Shown: piece after piece, positions 17,638 to 28,169 of the stretch
Numbering within the stretch: position 1 is the first letter of the stretch
How the letters are laid out: the number at the start of each line of letters is the position of its first letter
Assembly (NCBI RefSeq): GCF_018362975.1
Contig: NZ_CP074371.1
Coordinates: 5,580,001-5,644,000 of the forward strand
Origin: Nocardia tengchongensis
GTDB lineage: Bacteria; Actinomycetota; Actinomycetes; Mycobacteriales; Mycobacteriaceae
Length of the DNA: 64,000 bases
Direction of reading: 5' to 3'
Notes under the pieces: model-generated
Told to the model about the DNA's origin: nothing
What the model saw: only the letters and a program-made list of their open reading frames with translations
Databases searched by the model: none
Made by a program: the position numbers and the translations under genes

Positions 17638-19110
17638 ATGAATTGGGGCGGTGAGATTCTCGAGCTCGATACCCCGGTGGCCGTTGCCGCCGAGCGGGTG
17701 TTCGATGCCGTGGATATCCTGCTCAACAACAGCCTCGATCCGATTTCCGATGACGGTGTCGTGGAATTGATGCGGGATTGGGAAGTCGCGCGGCGGAAGA
17801 TGGCGGCGTTCGAGCACAAGCTCGTTCGGGAAGCCGAGAACCGGAACCTGCCAGACAAGGCGGGGGTGAAGACGACCGCGAAGTTCCTCGCGCAGACCTT
17901 GCGGCTCGGGCATGGCGAAGCTTGTGCGCGGGCGCGGGCCGCGGAGGTGTTGGGGTTGCGGCAGGAAGCCGGGCAGGCGTTGGAGCCGGTGCTGCCGTGG
18001 ACGGCCACCTATCAGGCGATGGGGTTGGTGTCGGTGGATTCGGCGCGGCGGATCGCGAAGATCATGGACCGGGTGCCGGGCAAGGTCGACCCGGAGTTGC
18101 GGGAGCTCGCCGAGTTCCAGTTGGCCAGCTTCGCCGCCCAGTCCAGCCCGGACGACCTGCCGAAGGTCGGGGACCGGTTGCTGGGGTACCTCGACCCCGA
18201 CGGGCGGTTGACCGACGACGGGGACCGGCAGCGGCGGCGTGGCATCACGCTGAGCAAGCAGGGCGTGGACGGCATGTCCACCATGGTCGCGGAGTTGACC
18301 CCTGCCGCGCGGGCGTTGTTCGATCCGATCTTCGCCAGCCTGGCCCAGCCCGGCATGTGCAACCCCGATGACGCTGAAAGCCCCTGGACCACAGACGGAC
18401 TCGACGACGAAGCGCTCGCCGGTTTGGAGCGCGCTGCCCGTCGCGACACCCGCACCGCCGCTCAGCGCAACCACGACGCCATGGTCGCGTTCCTGCGCCC
18501 GGAAATGGGCCCCACCCACGTGGGCCAGCACCGCGGACTGCCCGTGTCGACGATCATCACCATGAGCCTGGCCGAGGTCGAAGCCGCTGCCGGGGTGGCC
18601 ACCACCGCTTCGGGTGGGACGGTGCCGTTGGAGCAGGCGTTGCAGCTGGCGCAGAAGTCCAAGCCGTTCCTGGCGATCTTCGACCACGCCGGACGTCCCC
18701 TGCACCTGGGTCGCACCAAGCGCCTCGCGAACTCCGCCCAGCGGATGGCGTTGATCGCGACCGAGCGTGGCTGCACCCGGCCGGGTTGCAGCGCTCCCGC
18801 CACTCTCACCCAGGTGCATCATGTGACCGAGTGGGCCAAGGGCGGGGCCACCGACATCGAGAACTTGACCTTGGCCTGCGATGCCTGCCACGCGATGATC
18901 CATGACGGGCCGGGTGGTTGGAAAACCGTTGCCATGCCAGCGGATTCGGAATATGCAGGCCGGACGGGTTGGATCGCGCCAGCGCATATCGACCCGAGCG
19001 GAACCCCGCAGGTCAATGACCGACACCACGCCGGTGAGTTGATGGCCGCGTCGCTGGCGCGACTGCGCGATCGCGCGCGCCCACCGGTCAAATGGTGGTC
19101 ACGCCCCTAA
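17638..19110 (+). CDS. DUF222 / HNH endonuclease domain protein (13E12 repeat family), copy 1
   Basis: The 490-residue protein has a long helical DUF222 domain (residues ~1-330, including the family stretch RRRGITLSKQGVDGMS and PGMCNPDDAESPW) and a C-terminal HNH domain. The latter has the zinc pairs CTRPGC and CDAC, the catalytic HH in QVHHVTEWAKGG, the NL pair and the final histidine in CHAMIHDGP. These are the residues of an intact HNH nuclease. In M. tuberculosis the family forms the REP13E12 repetitive elements. Codons in the first half favour G/T endings (TTG, GTG, GGG) unlike neighbouring genes, a sign of separate history. A conserved noncoding tail follows. Confidence 0.88.
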   Translation: MNWGGEILELDTPVAVAAERVFDAVDILLNNSLDPISDDGVVELMRDWEVARRKMAAFEHKLVREAENRNLPDKAGVKTTAKFLAQTLRLGHGEACARARAAEVLGLRQEAGQALEPVLPWTATYQAMGLVSVDSARRIAKIMDRVPGKVDPELRELAEFQLASFAAQSSPDDLPKVGDRLLGYLDPDGRLTDDGDRQRRRGITLSKQGVDGMSTMVAELTPAARALFDPIFASLAQPGMCNPDDAESPWTTDGLDDEALAGLERAARRDTRTAAQRNHDAMVAFLRPEMGPTHVGQHRGLPVSTIITMSLAEVEAAAGVATTASGGTVPLEQALQLAQKSKPFLAIFDHAGRPLHLGRTKRLANSAQRMALIATERGCTRPGCSAPATLTQVHHVTEWAKGGATDIENLTLACDACHAMIHDGPGGWKTVAMPADSEYAGRTGWIAPAHIDPSGTPQVNDRHHAGELMAASLARLRDRARPPVKWWSRP

Positions 19111-19486
19111 TACGAGCCCGAGCCTCACCCAAGGTGGGGCCCTTCGGGCTGCGTGCACCACGGCTGCTCGTGCCGCAAGCGCGTCCGCAAAACTACACAG
19201 AGTGTGGTCGCCTCGCCTGCCCTACCGGACCTGGGCTGACGCCAAGCCAGGAGCCGTATCCGCCGATCCCAGCCCAGGGACTGCACGGATCACCTTCTAC
19301 AGAAAGAACCCAACCCCATCCCTTCGTTTTCCACGGGATGCTGCGCGGCCGGACCGTGAGTGGGCTGGTAGGTGAGGGGGCCTCGCAAGCTCGGCCACCC
19401 TCTCTCTTCTCCAGGCGTCTTTTGTCTTTATTCTTCTTTTTCTTTTGGTCTCTTGGTTTCTCAGCCCTCAGGCGCATACTCGAACA
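19111..19486 (+). repeat. Conserved 3' tail of DUF222-HNH element 1 (blocks A and B)
   Basis: This 376-bp gap holds no gene. Block A (19187-19295, with weaker similarity from 19145) is about nine-tenths identical to the inverted copy at 41436-41545 after the second DUF222 gene. Block B (19362-19456) resembles 41184-41277 and contains TTCTCCAGGCGTCTTTT followed by a long pyrimidine tract. The spacer between the blocks (66 bp) is unrelated in the two copies. Both blocks lie downstream of, and in the same orientation as, a DUF222-HNH stop codon. The end of the gap carries the CATACT box of the next gene at 19475-19480. Confidence 0.8.
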
Positions 19487-20623
19487 ATGCACACCGTGTT
19501 GATCCTGGGTGCTGGATTCGGCGGGCTCGAACTCGCGTCCTGTCTATCCCGGTCCGTGCCGGACGAAGTCCACGTGACACTCCTCGACCACGGCGACGGA
19601 TTTATATTCGGCTTCGCCAAAATGGACGTATTGTTCCGGGGCCAAACGGTGGATGACGTCCGAACTCCATACGACACGCTCCACCTTCCGTCCGTCGAGT
19701 TCCGACGCGAAGCAGTTGTCGCGATCGACCCATCCGCCCGAACGGTCACCACCGACCGAGGCAGCTACACACCGGACACACTCGTCGTCGCACTGGGTGC
19801 GGATTACGACTGCGACGCCACCCCAGGCTTCGTCGAGGACGGTTACGAGTACTACTCGATCCACGGCGTCCACCGCCTGCGTGAACGCCTCGACGCCTTC
19901 ACAGGCGGCACCGTCCTGCTGTCGATCCTCAGCGTCCCGTTCAAGTGCCCACCGGCCCCGTACGAAGGCGCGCTACTTCTCCACGAGGAACTCGTACGAC
20001 GTAACCTGCGCAGTCGGACCCAGATGCACATGATCACCCCGATGGACTCCCCTATCCCGGTGTCCCCCAGCGCCAACACCGCGATCGTCGACGCTCTCGC
20101 GGACCGCGACATCGAGTACACGCCGGGAACACGGGTGCGAGCCTTGGATCCGGCCACACACACCGCGTCGACACGTGATGGCGACCTCGCCTACGACCTG
20201 TTCGTCGGCATCCCCCGTCACTGCGTCCCAGATGTCGTGCAGGCCTCCGGACTGACGGAGAACGGGATCGACGGCTGGATCCATGTAGACGCGGCCACCC
20301 TCGCGACCCCCTACCCCGGGGTGTACGCACTGGGCGACTGCGCGGACGCCCCGGTGCCCCGGGCCGGCGTCTTCGCCGAGACGGCCGCACGGACCGTCGC
20401 GGCGGACATCATCGCCCACCTGCACGACAGCCCGCGCGAGGGCAGGTACCGGGGACAGGGCACGTGCCACATCGAGTTCGGCGGCGGCCTCGTCGGAAAG
20501 GTGGAAGCGGACTTCCTGTCCGGCCCGGCCCCGCTGGCCCCGTTCGTCGGACCGTCCGTCGAATTCGCCAGGGAGAAGGCGGAGTTCGCAGCAGACCGTC
20601 GGCGGCGGTGGTTCGGGCCCTGA
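19487..20623 (+). CDS. FAD/NAD-linked oxidoreductase, sulfide:quinone reductase-like
   Basis: This 378-residue flavoprotein of the two-dinucleotide-binding-domain superfamily opens LILGAGFGGLELASCL (FAD). It has a mid-protein LVVALGADYDCDATPGF segment, a cysteine in SVPFKCPPAPYEGALL as in sulfide:quinone and NDH-2-like enzymes, and the C-terminal FAD motif GVYALGDCADAPVPRAG. The C-terminal amphipathic region could dock to the membrane. Likely role: transfer of electrons from a sulfide or NAD(P)H donor to quinone; only one of the usual redox cysteines is clear, so the donor is uncertain. ATG 19487 is supported by CATACT 6 nt upstream. Confidence 0.8.
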   Translation: MHTVLILGAGFGGLELASCLSRSVPDEVHVTLLDHGDGFIFGFAKMDVLFRGQTVDDVRTPYDTLHLPSVEFRREAVVAIDPSARTVTTDRGSYTPDTLVVALGADYDCDATPGFVEDGYEYYSIHGVHRLRERLDAFTGGTVLLSILSVPFKCPPAPYEGALLLHEELVRRNLRSRTQMHMITPMDSPIPVSPSANTAIVDALADRDIEYTPGTRVRALDPATHTASTRDGDLAYDLFVGIPRHCVPDVVQASGLTENGIDGWIHVDAATLATPYPGVYALGDCADAPVPRAGVFAETAARTVAADIIAHLHDSPREGRYRGQGTCHIEFGGGLVGKVEADFLSGPAPLAPFVGPSVEFAREKAEFAADRRRRWFGP

Positions 20624-20644
20624 GACGAGCGGTCTGCGCGCAGA

Positions 20645-21148
20645 TCACCGTGTCCAGGTGATTTCCAGCTCCTGGACGTCGAAGCCCCGAGGGAAGTGGG
20701 CTGTTCGTGGCGCACTCGCGAGCCCGCCGTGCCGCTCGTAGAAGGCGATGGCCGCTGTATTCGCTTCCAGCACTTCCAGATAGACGGGATGCTGAGGGAA
20801 CTCGGCAGCGGCCCAATCGAAGCCGTGGTGCAGCAGCAGCGTGCCGATGCCGCCCCGTTTGAGAGTCGGGCTGACATGCAGGTTGTCGATCAGCACCCGG
20901 CCGTCGGGCTGCAGCGCCAGATAGATGAATCCGCACAGCTCCGAATCGGATTCGGCGACGAACAGGCTCCCGGGCGCAACCTCCGCGGTGAGCCGGTCGT
21001 GCCACATCGTCTTGTGGTCGTCGACCAATGCCCCATCCAGATACGCCGCGGGCATGATCCCCACGTACGCGGTCCGCCAACTGGCCGTGTGCAGGGCGGC
21101 GACCGCGTCCGCGTCGGAATCGGCGCCCGGGCGGATCAGGATCGTCAT
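20645..21148 (-). CDS. GNAT family N-acetyltransferase
   Basis: The 167-residue protein shows the GNAT fold: N-terminal RPGADSDADAVAALHTASWR, the acetyl-CoA pyrophosphate loop in LHVSPTLKRGGIGTLLLHHG (motif A, R/QxxGxG/A), and motif B with EANTAAIAFYERHGG. Acceptor unknown. The ATG is 5 nt after the meaB stop on the same strand, so it is the last gene of the mutA-mutB-meaB transcript. Longer upstream readings in this frame shadow meaB. Confidence 0.85.
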   Translation of the reverse strand: MTILIRPGADSDADAVAALHTASWRTAYVGIMPAAYLDGALVDDHKTMWHDRLTAEVAPGSLFVAESDSELCGFIYLALQPDGRVLIDNLHVSPTLKRGGIGTLLLHHGFDWAAAEFPQHPVYLEVLEANTAAIAFYERHGGLASAPRTAHFPRGFDVQELEITWTR

Positions 21149-21153
21149 GGCAT

Positions 21154-22263
21154 TCAGGTCCGTTCGTCGAAGGCCCGCAGAATCTCCTCGGCCGCCAGCG
21201 CCGGGGTCATGGTGCCGTCGTGGATCTGTTGCTCCACTGTGGCGCGCAGGGCCTTCACGTTCGGGTTGTCCGAGAGTCGGCGAAGCAGGCTGTCGTGAAC
21301 CATAGTCCAGGTCCAGTCGACCTGCTGGCGGCGACGCTTCTCGGCGAACTCCCCGGCCTCGGTCAGCACGCGGCGGTGGGTGAGGACCGTGTCCCAGAAC
21401 GTGTCCAGGCCGGTGCCGTTGAGGCCCGACATGGTGAGAACCGGTGGCCGCCACAGGGAATCGCGCGGATGCACGAGCCGCATCGCCCCTTGGAGTTCGC
21501 GGGCCGCGGCCTTGGCTTCCAGCTCGTAGCGTCCGTCGGCCTTGTTCACGGCCACCAGGTCGGCGAGTTCGAGCACGCCCTTCTTGATGCCTTGCAGCTG
21601 GTCGCCGGTGCGGGCCAGGGTCAGGAAGCAGAAGGCGTCGACCATATTGGCGACGGTGACCTCGGACTGGCCGACGCCGACCGTCTCCACCAGGATGACG
21701 TCGTATCCGGCGGCTTCCAGCAGCACGATGGTCTCGCGGGTCGCCTTCGCCACGCCGCCGAGGGTTCCGGCGGTCGGCGACGGCCGGATGAACGCGTCGC
21801 GCTGCACCGACAGCCGTTCCATGCGGGTCTTGTCGCCCAGGATCGAGCCGCCGGTCAGGGTCGAGGACGGGTCCACGGCCAGTACCGCCACCCGATGACC
21901 CTGGCCGATCAGGTACATGCCGAGCGCGTCGATGAACGTCGACTTGCCGACGCCCGGAACACCGGTGATACCCACGCGGTTCGACACCACAGCGCCCGGA
22001 TCGGGCGACACCTTCAGCAGCAGCTGTTGTGCCAGGGCCCGGTGGTCGCTGCGGGTCGATTCGACGAGGGTGATGGCGCGGGCCAGTCCGGCCCGCTCCC
22101 CCGCCCGCACCTGCGCGGCCAGCTGATCGACGTCGATCACCCGGCGCGCCACCGGAGTGGCGGGCCGGACGCCGGGGCCGGGTCCGGGGACACCGACGCC
22201 GGCGGTGGTGCCGAGCCGAGGGTGGTTGCCGCCACCCTCGGTCGCGCGTGCGGCGTCGCTCAT
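21154..22263 (-). CDS. meaB: Methylmalonyl-CoA mutase-associated GTPase MeaB
   Basis: The 369-residue G3E GTPase protects and reloads the adenosylcobalamin cofactor of methylmalonyl-CoA mutase. Visible motifs: P-loop [17 protein letters not shown] and ETVGVGQSE for Mg2+ and switch regions, NKAD for guanine, and a C-terminal dimerisation arm. The first ~45 residues are Gly/Pro-rich and variable. The ATG overlaps the mutB stop (ATGA). Confidence 0.93.
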   Translation of the reverse strand: MSDAARATEGGGNHPRLGTTAGVGVPGPGPGVRPATPVARRVIDVDQLAAQVRAGERAGLARAITLVESTRSDHRALAQQLLLKVSPDPGAVVSNRVGITGVPGVGKSTFIDALGMYLIGQGHRVAVLAVDPSSTLTGGSILGDKTRMERLSVQRDAFIRPSPTAGTLGGVAKATRETIVLLEAAGYDVILVETVGVGQSEVTVANMVDAFCFLTLARTGDQLQGIKKGVLELADLVAVNKADGRYELEAKAAARELQGAMRLVHPRDSLWRPPVLTMSGLNGTGLDTFWDTVLTHRRVLTEAGEFAEKRRRQQVDWTWTMVHDSLLRRLSDNPNVKALRATVEQQIHDGTMTPALAAEEILRAFDERT

Positions 22264-24518
22264 TCCGTTGCGCCGGAGCCGATCTCGTGGCCCAGCTGCG
22301 CGGCCAGCTTGTTGATCAGGTCGATCGCGGCGTCGGCGATGATGGTGCCGGGGCCGAAGATGCCCGCCGCGCCGGCGGCGTACAGCTCGTCGTAGTCACC
22401 GGGCGGGATGACGCCGCCGACGGTGACCATGATGTCGGGACGGCCGACATCGGCCAGCGCCTGCCGCAGGGCGGGCACCAGCGTGAGGTGGCCTGCGGCC
22501 AGCGACGAGACACCGACGACGTGCACGTCGTTGTCGGCCGCCTGCTGCGCCACCTCTTCGGGCGTCTGGAACAGCGGGCCCACGTCGACGTCCATGCCGA
22601 GGTCGGCGAACGCGGTGGCGATCACCTTCTGGCCGCGGTCGTGGCCGTCCTGACCCATCTTGGCGATCAGGATGCGGGGGCGACGGCCCTCGACCTCGGC
22701 GAACGCCTCGACCAGTTCGATGGCCTTGCTGATGTTGGTCACCTTGCCGGCCTCCTCGCGGTAGACACCGGAGAGCGTGCGGATTTCGGCCTGGTGGCGG
22801 CCGTAGACCTTCTCCAGGGCGTCGGAGATCTCACCGACGGTGGCCTTGGCGCGGGCCGCCGCGATGGCCAGGGCCATCAGGTTGTTCTCCATGCCGCCCT
22901 CGGACGAGGCGGCGGCGCGGGTCAGCTCGGCCAGCGCCTGCTCGACGGCGGCCGAATCACGTTCGGCGCGCAGCTTTTCCAGTTTGGCGTTCTGCTCAGC
23001 GCGCACGCGCGAGTTCTCGACCTTGAGGACCTCGATCGGGGTGTCTTCCTCGACCAGGTACTTGTTGACGCCGATCACCGGCTGCTGGCCGGTGTCGATG
23101 CGCGCCTGGGTGCGGGCCGCGGCCTCTTCGATGCGCAGCTTCGGAATACCTTCCGAAATCGCCTGCGCCATACCGCCGTGCGCCTCGATCTCGGCGATGT
23201 GGGCGCGGGCGCGCTCGGCCAGCTGGTGGGTCAGCCACTCCACGTAGTACGAGCCGCCCCACGGGTCGGCCGGGCGGGTGGTGTTGGACTCCTGCTGGAT
23301 GAGCAGCTGGGTGTTGCGGGCGATGCGGGCCGAGAAGTCGGTCGGCAGGGCCAGCGCCTCGTCGAGGGCGTTGGTGTGCAGCGACTGGGTGTGGCCCTGG
23401 GTGGCGGCCATGGCCTCCACACAGGTGCGCGCGACGTTGTTGAACACGTCCTGCGCGGTCAGCGACCAGCCCGAGGTCTGCGAGTGGGTGCGCAGCGCAA
23501 GGGACTTGGAGTTCTTCGGCTCGAACTTGGCGACCAGCTCGTTCCAGAGCAGACGCCCGGCACGCAGCTTGGCGACCTCCATGAAGAAGTTCATGCCGAT
23601 GGCCCAGAAGAACGACAGGCGCGGCGCGAACTTGTCGACCTCCATGCCCGCGGCCAGACCGGCCTTGATGTACTCCACGCCGTCGGCGAGGGTGTACGCC
23701 AGCTCCAGGTCGGCCGTGGCTCCGGCTTCCTGGATGTGGTAGCCGGAGATGGAGATCGAGTTGAACTTCGGCATCTTCGCGGAGGTGAAGGCGAAGATGT
23801 CGGAGATGATCCGCATCGAGGGCTCGGGCGGGTAGATGTAGGTGTTGCGGACCATGAACTCTTTCAGAATGTCGTTCTGAATGGTTCCGGCCAGCTGCTC
23901 GGGCCCGACGCCCTGCTCTTCGGCGGCGACGACGTAGAGCGCCAGGATCGGCAGCACCGCGCCGTTCATGGTCATCGACACCGACACCTGGTCCAGCGGA
24001 ATCTGATCGAACAGTTCCCGCATGTCGAGGATGGAGTCGATGGCGACACCGGCCATACCCACGTCGCCGGTGACGCGCGGGTGGTCGGAGTCGTAGCCAC
24101 GGTGCGTGGCCAGGTCGAAGGCGACCGACAGGCCCTTCTGACCCGACTGCAGGTTGCGGCGGTAGAAGGCGTTGGAGTCCGCGGCGGTGGAGAAGCCCGC
24201 GTACTGGCGGATCGTCCACGGCTGGTTCACGTACATGGTCGGGTAGGGACCGCGCAGGAACGGCGCGATGCCCGGGACACTGTCGAGGGGGTAGCCCTCG
24301 GCCACGATGGCGTCGCGATCAGCCTTGGTGAACACCGGCGGTACGTCGATGCCTTCGGGGGTCGACCAGGTGAGCTGTTCGGGCGCATAGTGATTGGCGG
24401 TCGCGGCTTCCTTGACGAAGTCCTCGACCTGCGCGGCGCTGACCTCGGCGGGGGCGGTGTCGCCCTCGGTCAGCGGTACTTCGGCGAAATTGCCGATCCG
24501 GTGCTTGATATCGCTCAT
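22260..24518 (-). CDS. mutB: Methylmalonyl-CoA mutase large (alpha) subunit
   Basis: This 752-residue catalytic subunit interconverts succinyl-CoA and (R)-methylmalonyl-CoA with adenosylcobalamin. The N-terminal barrel holds the substrate-binding [20 protein letters not shown] stretch and [10 protein letters not shown]. The C-terminal cobalamin domain has the DGHDRG base-off motif (lower axial histidine), [10 protein letters not shown] and [10 protein letters not shown]. Length is the family norm. The ATG lies 2 nt after mutA, and the stop overlaps meaB. In mycolate actinomycetes the enzyme balances propionyl-CoA from odd-chain lipid and cholesterol breakdown. Confidence 0.96.
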   Translation of the reverse strand: MSDIKHRIGNFAEVPLTEGDTAPAEVSAAQVEDFVKEAATANHYAPEQLTWSTPEGIDVPPVFTKADRDAIVAEGYPLDSVPGIAPFLRGPYPTMYVNQPWTIRQYAGFSTAADSNAFYRRNLQSGQKGLSVAFDLATHRGYDSDHPRVTGDVGMAGVAIDSILDMRELFDQIPLDQVSVSMTMNGAVLPILALYVVAAEEQGVGPEQLAGTIQNDILKEFMVRNTYIYPPEPSMRIISDIFAFTSAKMPKFNSISISGYHIQEAGATADLELAYTLADGVEYIKAGLAAGMEVDKFAPRLSFFWAIGMNFFMEVAKLRAGRLLWNELVAKFEPKNSKSLALRTHSQTSGWSLTAQDVFNNVARTCVEAMAATQGHTQSLHTNALDEALALPTDFSARIARNTQLLIQQESNTTRPADPWGGSYYVEWLTHQLAERARAHIAEIEAHGGMAQAISEGIPKLRIEEAAARTQARIDTGQQPVIGVNKYLVEEDTPIEVLKVENSRVRAEQNAKLEKLRAERDSAAVEQALAELTRAAASSEGGMENNLMALAIAAARAKATVGEISDALEKVYGRHQAEIRTLSGVYREEAGKVTNISKAIELVEAFAEVEGRRPRILIAKMGQDGHDRGQKVIATAFADLGMDVDVGPLFQTPEEVAQQAADNDVHVVGVSSLAAGHLTLVPALRQALADVGRPDIMVTVGGVIPPGDYDELYAAGAAGIFGPGTIIADAAIDLINKLAAQLGHEIGSGATE

Positions 24519-24520
24519 CT

Positions 24521-26354
24521 CTACGCTCCCAGCTTCTCCAGCAGACCGGACAGAGCCGCCACCGCATCCATGCGCGCCGTCACGAAACCGTCCGGACGCT
24601 GCGCACCGGTCAGGTCCGCGACGGCCTTCTCCGGTCCGGCCAGCAGCACGGTGGTCACACCGGCCGCCCGCAATTCCTCCACCGCCGCGGCGGCGTCGGT
24701 GCCGTAACGCTTGTCGGAGCCACACAGCACGGCGATCGACGGACCGGCCTCGGTGACCGCCTCGATACCGCCGGAGGCCAGCAGGTTGGCGGAGAAGGTG
24801 ACACGAACATTGTTCTCCGACACCGGGCCCAGCGGAACCAGTCGCACCCGCGGGCGCGCGCCGTTGGCGGCCAGGTAGGCGTCGGAGCGGTTGCGCAGCG
24901 CCTCGAAGGCGGCGCCGTAGCGGGAGGCCTTGTCGGCGCGCGCGGCCACCGACAGCGGCTTCTCGCCCAGGTTCGGGAATTCGTTGACACCGGTGACGGC
25001 CGTCTTGCGGTGCGCCACATCGGAATCGCGCTGCGCCTTGGTCGCGCCGATGCGCTCGGCCAGCAGACCGGACTGCAGGGCTTCCAGGTAGCCGCCGGCG
25101 GCCTCGATCTCCTGCATGAACTCCCACGCCTTGGCGGCGAGCTCATCGGTGAGCGACTCCACGTACCAGGAGCCGGCGCCCGGGTCCTGCACGTGGCCGA
25201 GGCGGGATTCCTCGAGCAGCAGCAGCTGGGTGTTGCGGGCCATTCGCTCGGAGAACGCCTGCGACACCTCGAGTTCCCCGGCGGGCAGGGCGGCGTCGAA
25301 GGGCAGCACGGTGACGATGTCGGCGCCGCCGACGCCCGCGCCGAACGCGGCGAGGGTGGTGCGCAGCATGTTCACCCACGGGTCACGCTGGCTCATCATG
25401 GCCGCGGAGGTGACGGCCTGCTGCGGGGCGTTGCCCGCGGCGGGGGCGCCGCACACGTGCGCGACGCGCGCCCAGAGGCGGCGGGCGGCACGGAACTTGG
25501 CGACCGTCTCGAACTGGTCGTCGGTGGCGGCGAAGCGGAACTCCAGCTGCCCCAGCGCATCCACGATGTCGGCGCCGGCGTCGGTGAGCGAGCGCAGGTA
25601 CTCCAGGCCCGCGGCGACGGCCGCACCCAGCTCCTGTGCGTCGGAGGCGCCGGCGTTGTGGAAGGCGATGCCGCACACGGTGATCGCGCGGACCGTCTCC
25701 GGCCGGGCCACCGCCTGCTGGGCGAGGGCGACCGCGCCGTCCAGGTCGATCGCCGAGCTGCCGGCGAACAGGCTGGTCAGCGGGGGTCGCGCCGAGGGAG
25801 ACGCGAATGTCCTCGCGGTTGGCGAGGGTCTTGGTGTTCGCGGCCGCGTAGGCGTCGAGCACCGAGAACAGCTGGGCGGCGGCCTCATTGGCGGCCGGAC
25901 CGGCGTCCAGGGTGAGCGGGGCCAGCTCGAACAGCAGGCCCTGCAGCGCGGTGGCGAGGCCCTCGACCGGGACGCCGCGCTCGGCGACACCCAGCTGGAC
26001 GGCGCTGACGCCGTTGTCGAGCGCGAAGAGGATGTCGGCGTTGACGGCCTTGGCGTCGGCGCCGGCGAACTTCTGGCTCACGAACCAGCCGCGGTGCACG
26101 TCGCGGGTGGCGTCGCCGCCACGCACGTAGGGGAACTGCCCGGGCAGCGGCTGCTCGGGCAGTTCGTCGCGGCGCGTGTAGAGCGGGTTGACGGTCAGGC
26201 CGTCATAGGTCGTGACCGCGAGCAGCTTCTCCGGCTCGTCCGGCAGTTCGCTCGCATCCACCCTGCGGGCCTTCGCCAGCACCCCGGCGACACCCTTGCG
26301 CCAGGCGGCATACTCGGGCACCGGATCGGTGTCCGAGTCGGAAGCAATCGGCAT
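24521..26354 (-). CDS. mutA: Methylmalonyl-CoA mutase small (beta) subunit, frameshifted
   Basis: The small subunit pairs with MutB but lacks cobalamin chemistry. The first ~190 residues ([20 protein letters not shown] onward to [10 protein letters not shown]) read in one frame. The rest ([17 protein letters not shown] to [16 protein letters not shown]) reads in another. The break falls in a GGGGG run at 25782-25786; removing one base gives [13 protein letters not shown] without a gap, so an extra base call is the simplest explanation. Total length would be about 610 residues, as in other MutA proteins. It is the first gene of mutA-mutB-meaB-GNAT and divergent from the VTT membrane protein, as in M. 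tuberculosis. Confidence 0.9.
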
Positions 26355-26522
26355 AGCTGCGTGTCCTTCTTCCACTCCCTGACCGAATGACCGCTGGACT
26401 GGCATTCGCGCAGATCAACGGTCACTTTGGTTAACGAGCATTCCTCGTCTTTCCCCTGATGCTAGCGGCACCCCCGGGATTGCCGTCTCCGGAGTCTCGC
26501 TACCAGCGGGTAACCTGGCGCG

Positions 26523-27218
26523 GTGCCAACAACCGTGCGCTCGCCGCTGGAGCGCGTATCCGGGCTGCTCAGCCGCCTTCGCCAACCCCGCACCCTGGCC
26601 TTGCTGATCGGCTGCGGGCTGCTGTTCGCGCTGGCGGCGTTCGCACCGCACCCGGCGCCGCAACAGATCCGGCAGTGGGCCGACTCGGTCGGCCCGACGC
26701 TGCCACTGGTGTTCTTCGCGGTGCACACCCTGGTGTGCGTGGCCCCGTTCCCGCGCACCATTTTCACGCTCAGCGCGGGCATGCTCTTCGGCTCCGCGGA
26801 GGGTCTGACGCTGGCCGTCACGGCCACGACTCTGTCTGCGGTACTGGCGTTGTGGCTGGTGCGCGCGCTCGATCACGAGCGGGTCCGGGCCCGGCTCACC
26901 CACCCCACGGTGCAGGCGGTGGACGCCCGGCTGGAACGGCGCGGCTGGCTGGCGATCGGCTCGCTGCGGCTCATCGCGTTCGCGCCGTTCTCGATCGTGA
27001 ACTATTGCGCCGCACTGTCGTCCATCCGGTTCACGCCGTATCTGGCGGCCACCTTCCTCGGCATCATCCCGGGCACGGTCGGCACCGTGCTGCTCGGCGA
27101 CGCACTGACCAACCGCACCTCCCCCGCCCAGGTGATCCTCACCGTCGCCTGCCTCGCGGTGGGCGTGATCGGGCTGATGGTGGACGCGCGGATGACGGTC
27201 GACCCGGCCCGCGACTGA
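26523..27218 (+). CDS. VTT-domain (TVP38/TMEM64/DedA-like) membrane protein
   Basis: The 231-residue protein has about five membrane segments and the VTT core: LVFFAVHTLVCVAPFPRTIF, AGMLFGSAEGLTLAVTA and LRLIAFAPFSIVNYCAALSS followed by FLGIIPGTVG. VTT proteins act as lipid or undecaprenyl-phosphate translocases in characterised cases; function here is unproven. The GTG start has TAACCT 6 nt upstream (leaderless). It is divergent from mutA, as is Rv1491c in M. tuberculosis. Confidence 0.85.
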   Translation: MPTTVRSPLERVSGLLSRLRQPRTLALLIGCGLLFALAAFAPHPAPQQIRQWADSVGPTLPLVFFAVHTLVCVAPFPRTIFTLSAGMLFGSAEGLTLAVTATTLSAVLALWLVRALDHERVRARLTHPTVQAVDARLERRGWLAIGSLRLIAFAPFSIVNYCAALSSIRFTPYLAATFLGIIPGTVGTVLLGDALTNRTSPAQVILTVACLAVGVIGLMVDARMTVDPARD

Positions 27219-27250
27219 CAACTATCGCTCGACCGCATCCGCGCTGCGGC

Positions 27251-27862
27251 TCAGTCGTTTACGAGGTGCGCCTTCAAATACATCCGCACCATCTCGGTCA
27301 TCGCTTCCAGCCGCAACGCGTCGAGCTCCGGCTGCGGGAACGTGCCGGTGTGGATCGCGAAACCGTCGAAGCAGAAGATCACGATCGACCCCAGGGCCAC
27401 GCTCTGCGCCGGTGGCAGTCCACGGGTCGCGGCCAAGCCGCCGTCGGCCATCATGGCGGCGGCGTATTCATCGCGCACGACCGAGAGACGCTCGCGCAGT
27501 TGCGCATCGGTGCGGGCCGCGATCGTCAGCTCCAGCCACACCGTATTGATCGGATCCCGCGCCGCGTCGAGCCAGATGGCCAGCACCGCATCGATGTCAC
27601 GCCGGTCGGGCAGCGCGGCCACCTTCGCGACGAAGCCCTCGATCTGGCGGCGTCCGACCTCCGCGGCCGCGGCCGCCACCAGATCGAACAGCGAGTCGAA
27701 CCGGCCGAACAAGCCGCCGTGCGAGACGCCCGCCCGGCGGCACACCTCGTTGACCGTCACCCCGGCGTGGCCCTTCTCGACGATCGCCTGAATCGTGGCC
27801 TCGATCAGCGCCTCTCGCGTTTCGGCCCGACGCTGGGCCTGAGTACGCCGTCCGGCTGTCAC
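27251..27862 (-). CDS. TetR family regulator
   Basis: The helix-turn-helix reads GVTVNEVCRRAGVSHGGLFG with RFDSLFDLVAAAA following, a TetR variant with SHGGLFGRF in place of the common YYHF. The C-terminal ligand domain ends MTEMVRMYLKAHLVND. GTG 27862 (203 residues) is preferred because GGAGG lies 6 nt upstream; a GTG at 27886 would add eight residues. A direct repeat of ATCCGATC upstream (27887-27902) may be its operator. No clear target gene is adjacent. Confidence 0.82.
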   Translation of the reverse strand: MTAGRRTQAQRRAETREALIEATIQAIVEKGHAGVTVNEVCRRAGVSHGGLFGRFDSLFDLVAAAAAEVGRRQIEGFVAKVAALPDRRDIDAVLAIWLDAARDPINTVWLELTIAARTDAQLRERLSVVRDEYAAAMMADGGLAATRGLPPAQSVALGSIVIFCFDGFAIHTGTFPQPELDALRLEAMTEMVRMYLKAHLVND

Positions 27863-28169
27863 CACACTGTCCTCCAGGCTGCGCACATCCGATCATCCGA
27901 TCGTTTTTTCCGCGACCACGCTACCAACCTGTCACGACCGAACCACAGACCACCGGCGAAGCGGGTCCGGGCGGGACGATGGGGTCCCCTCCTGCCCACC
28001 GTCCCGCACCTTCCATGGTCGGCCGCCGCACCGGCCGCGGGCAGCCTGCCGATACCACCGATCACCGGGGTGCCTGCACCCCCGCCGGGCAAGCGGGACA
28101 CCGGGTTCGGCGCGATCGGGTAGCGCGGTACCCGTGCACGGCGGCGACCGCCGGGGGATCCTGTGACAG

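Noticed and set aside
22248..24707. 819-aa plus-strand ORF opposite mutB
   Set aside because: Repetitive Gly/Val/Leu/Asp composition typical of antisense reading of a high-GC gene; mutB is unmistakable.
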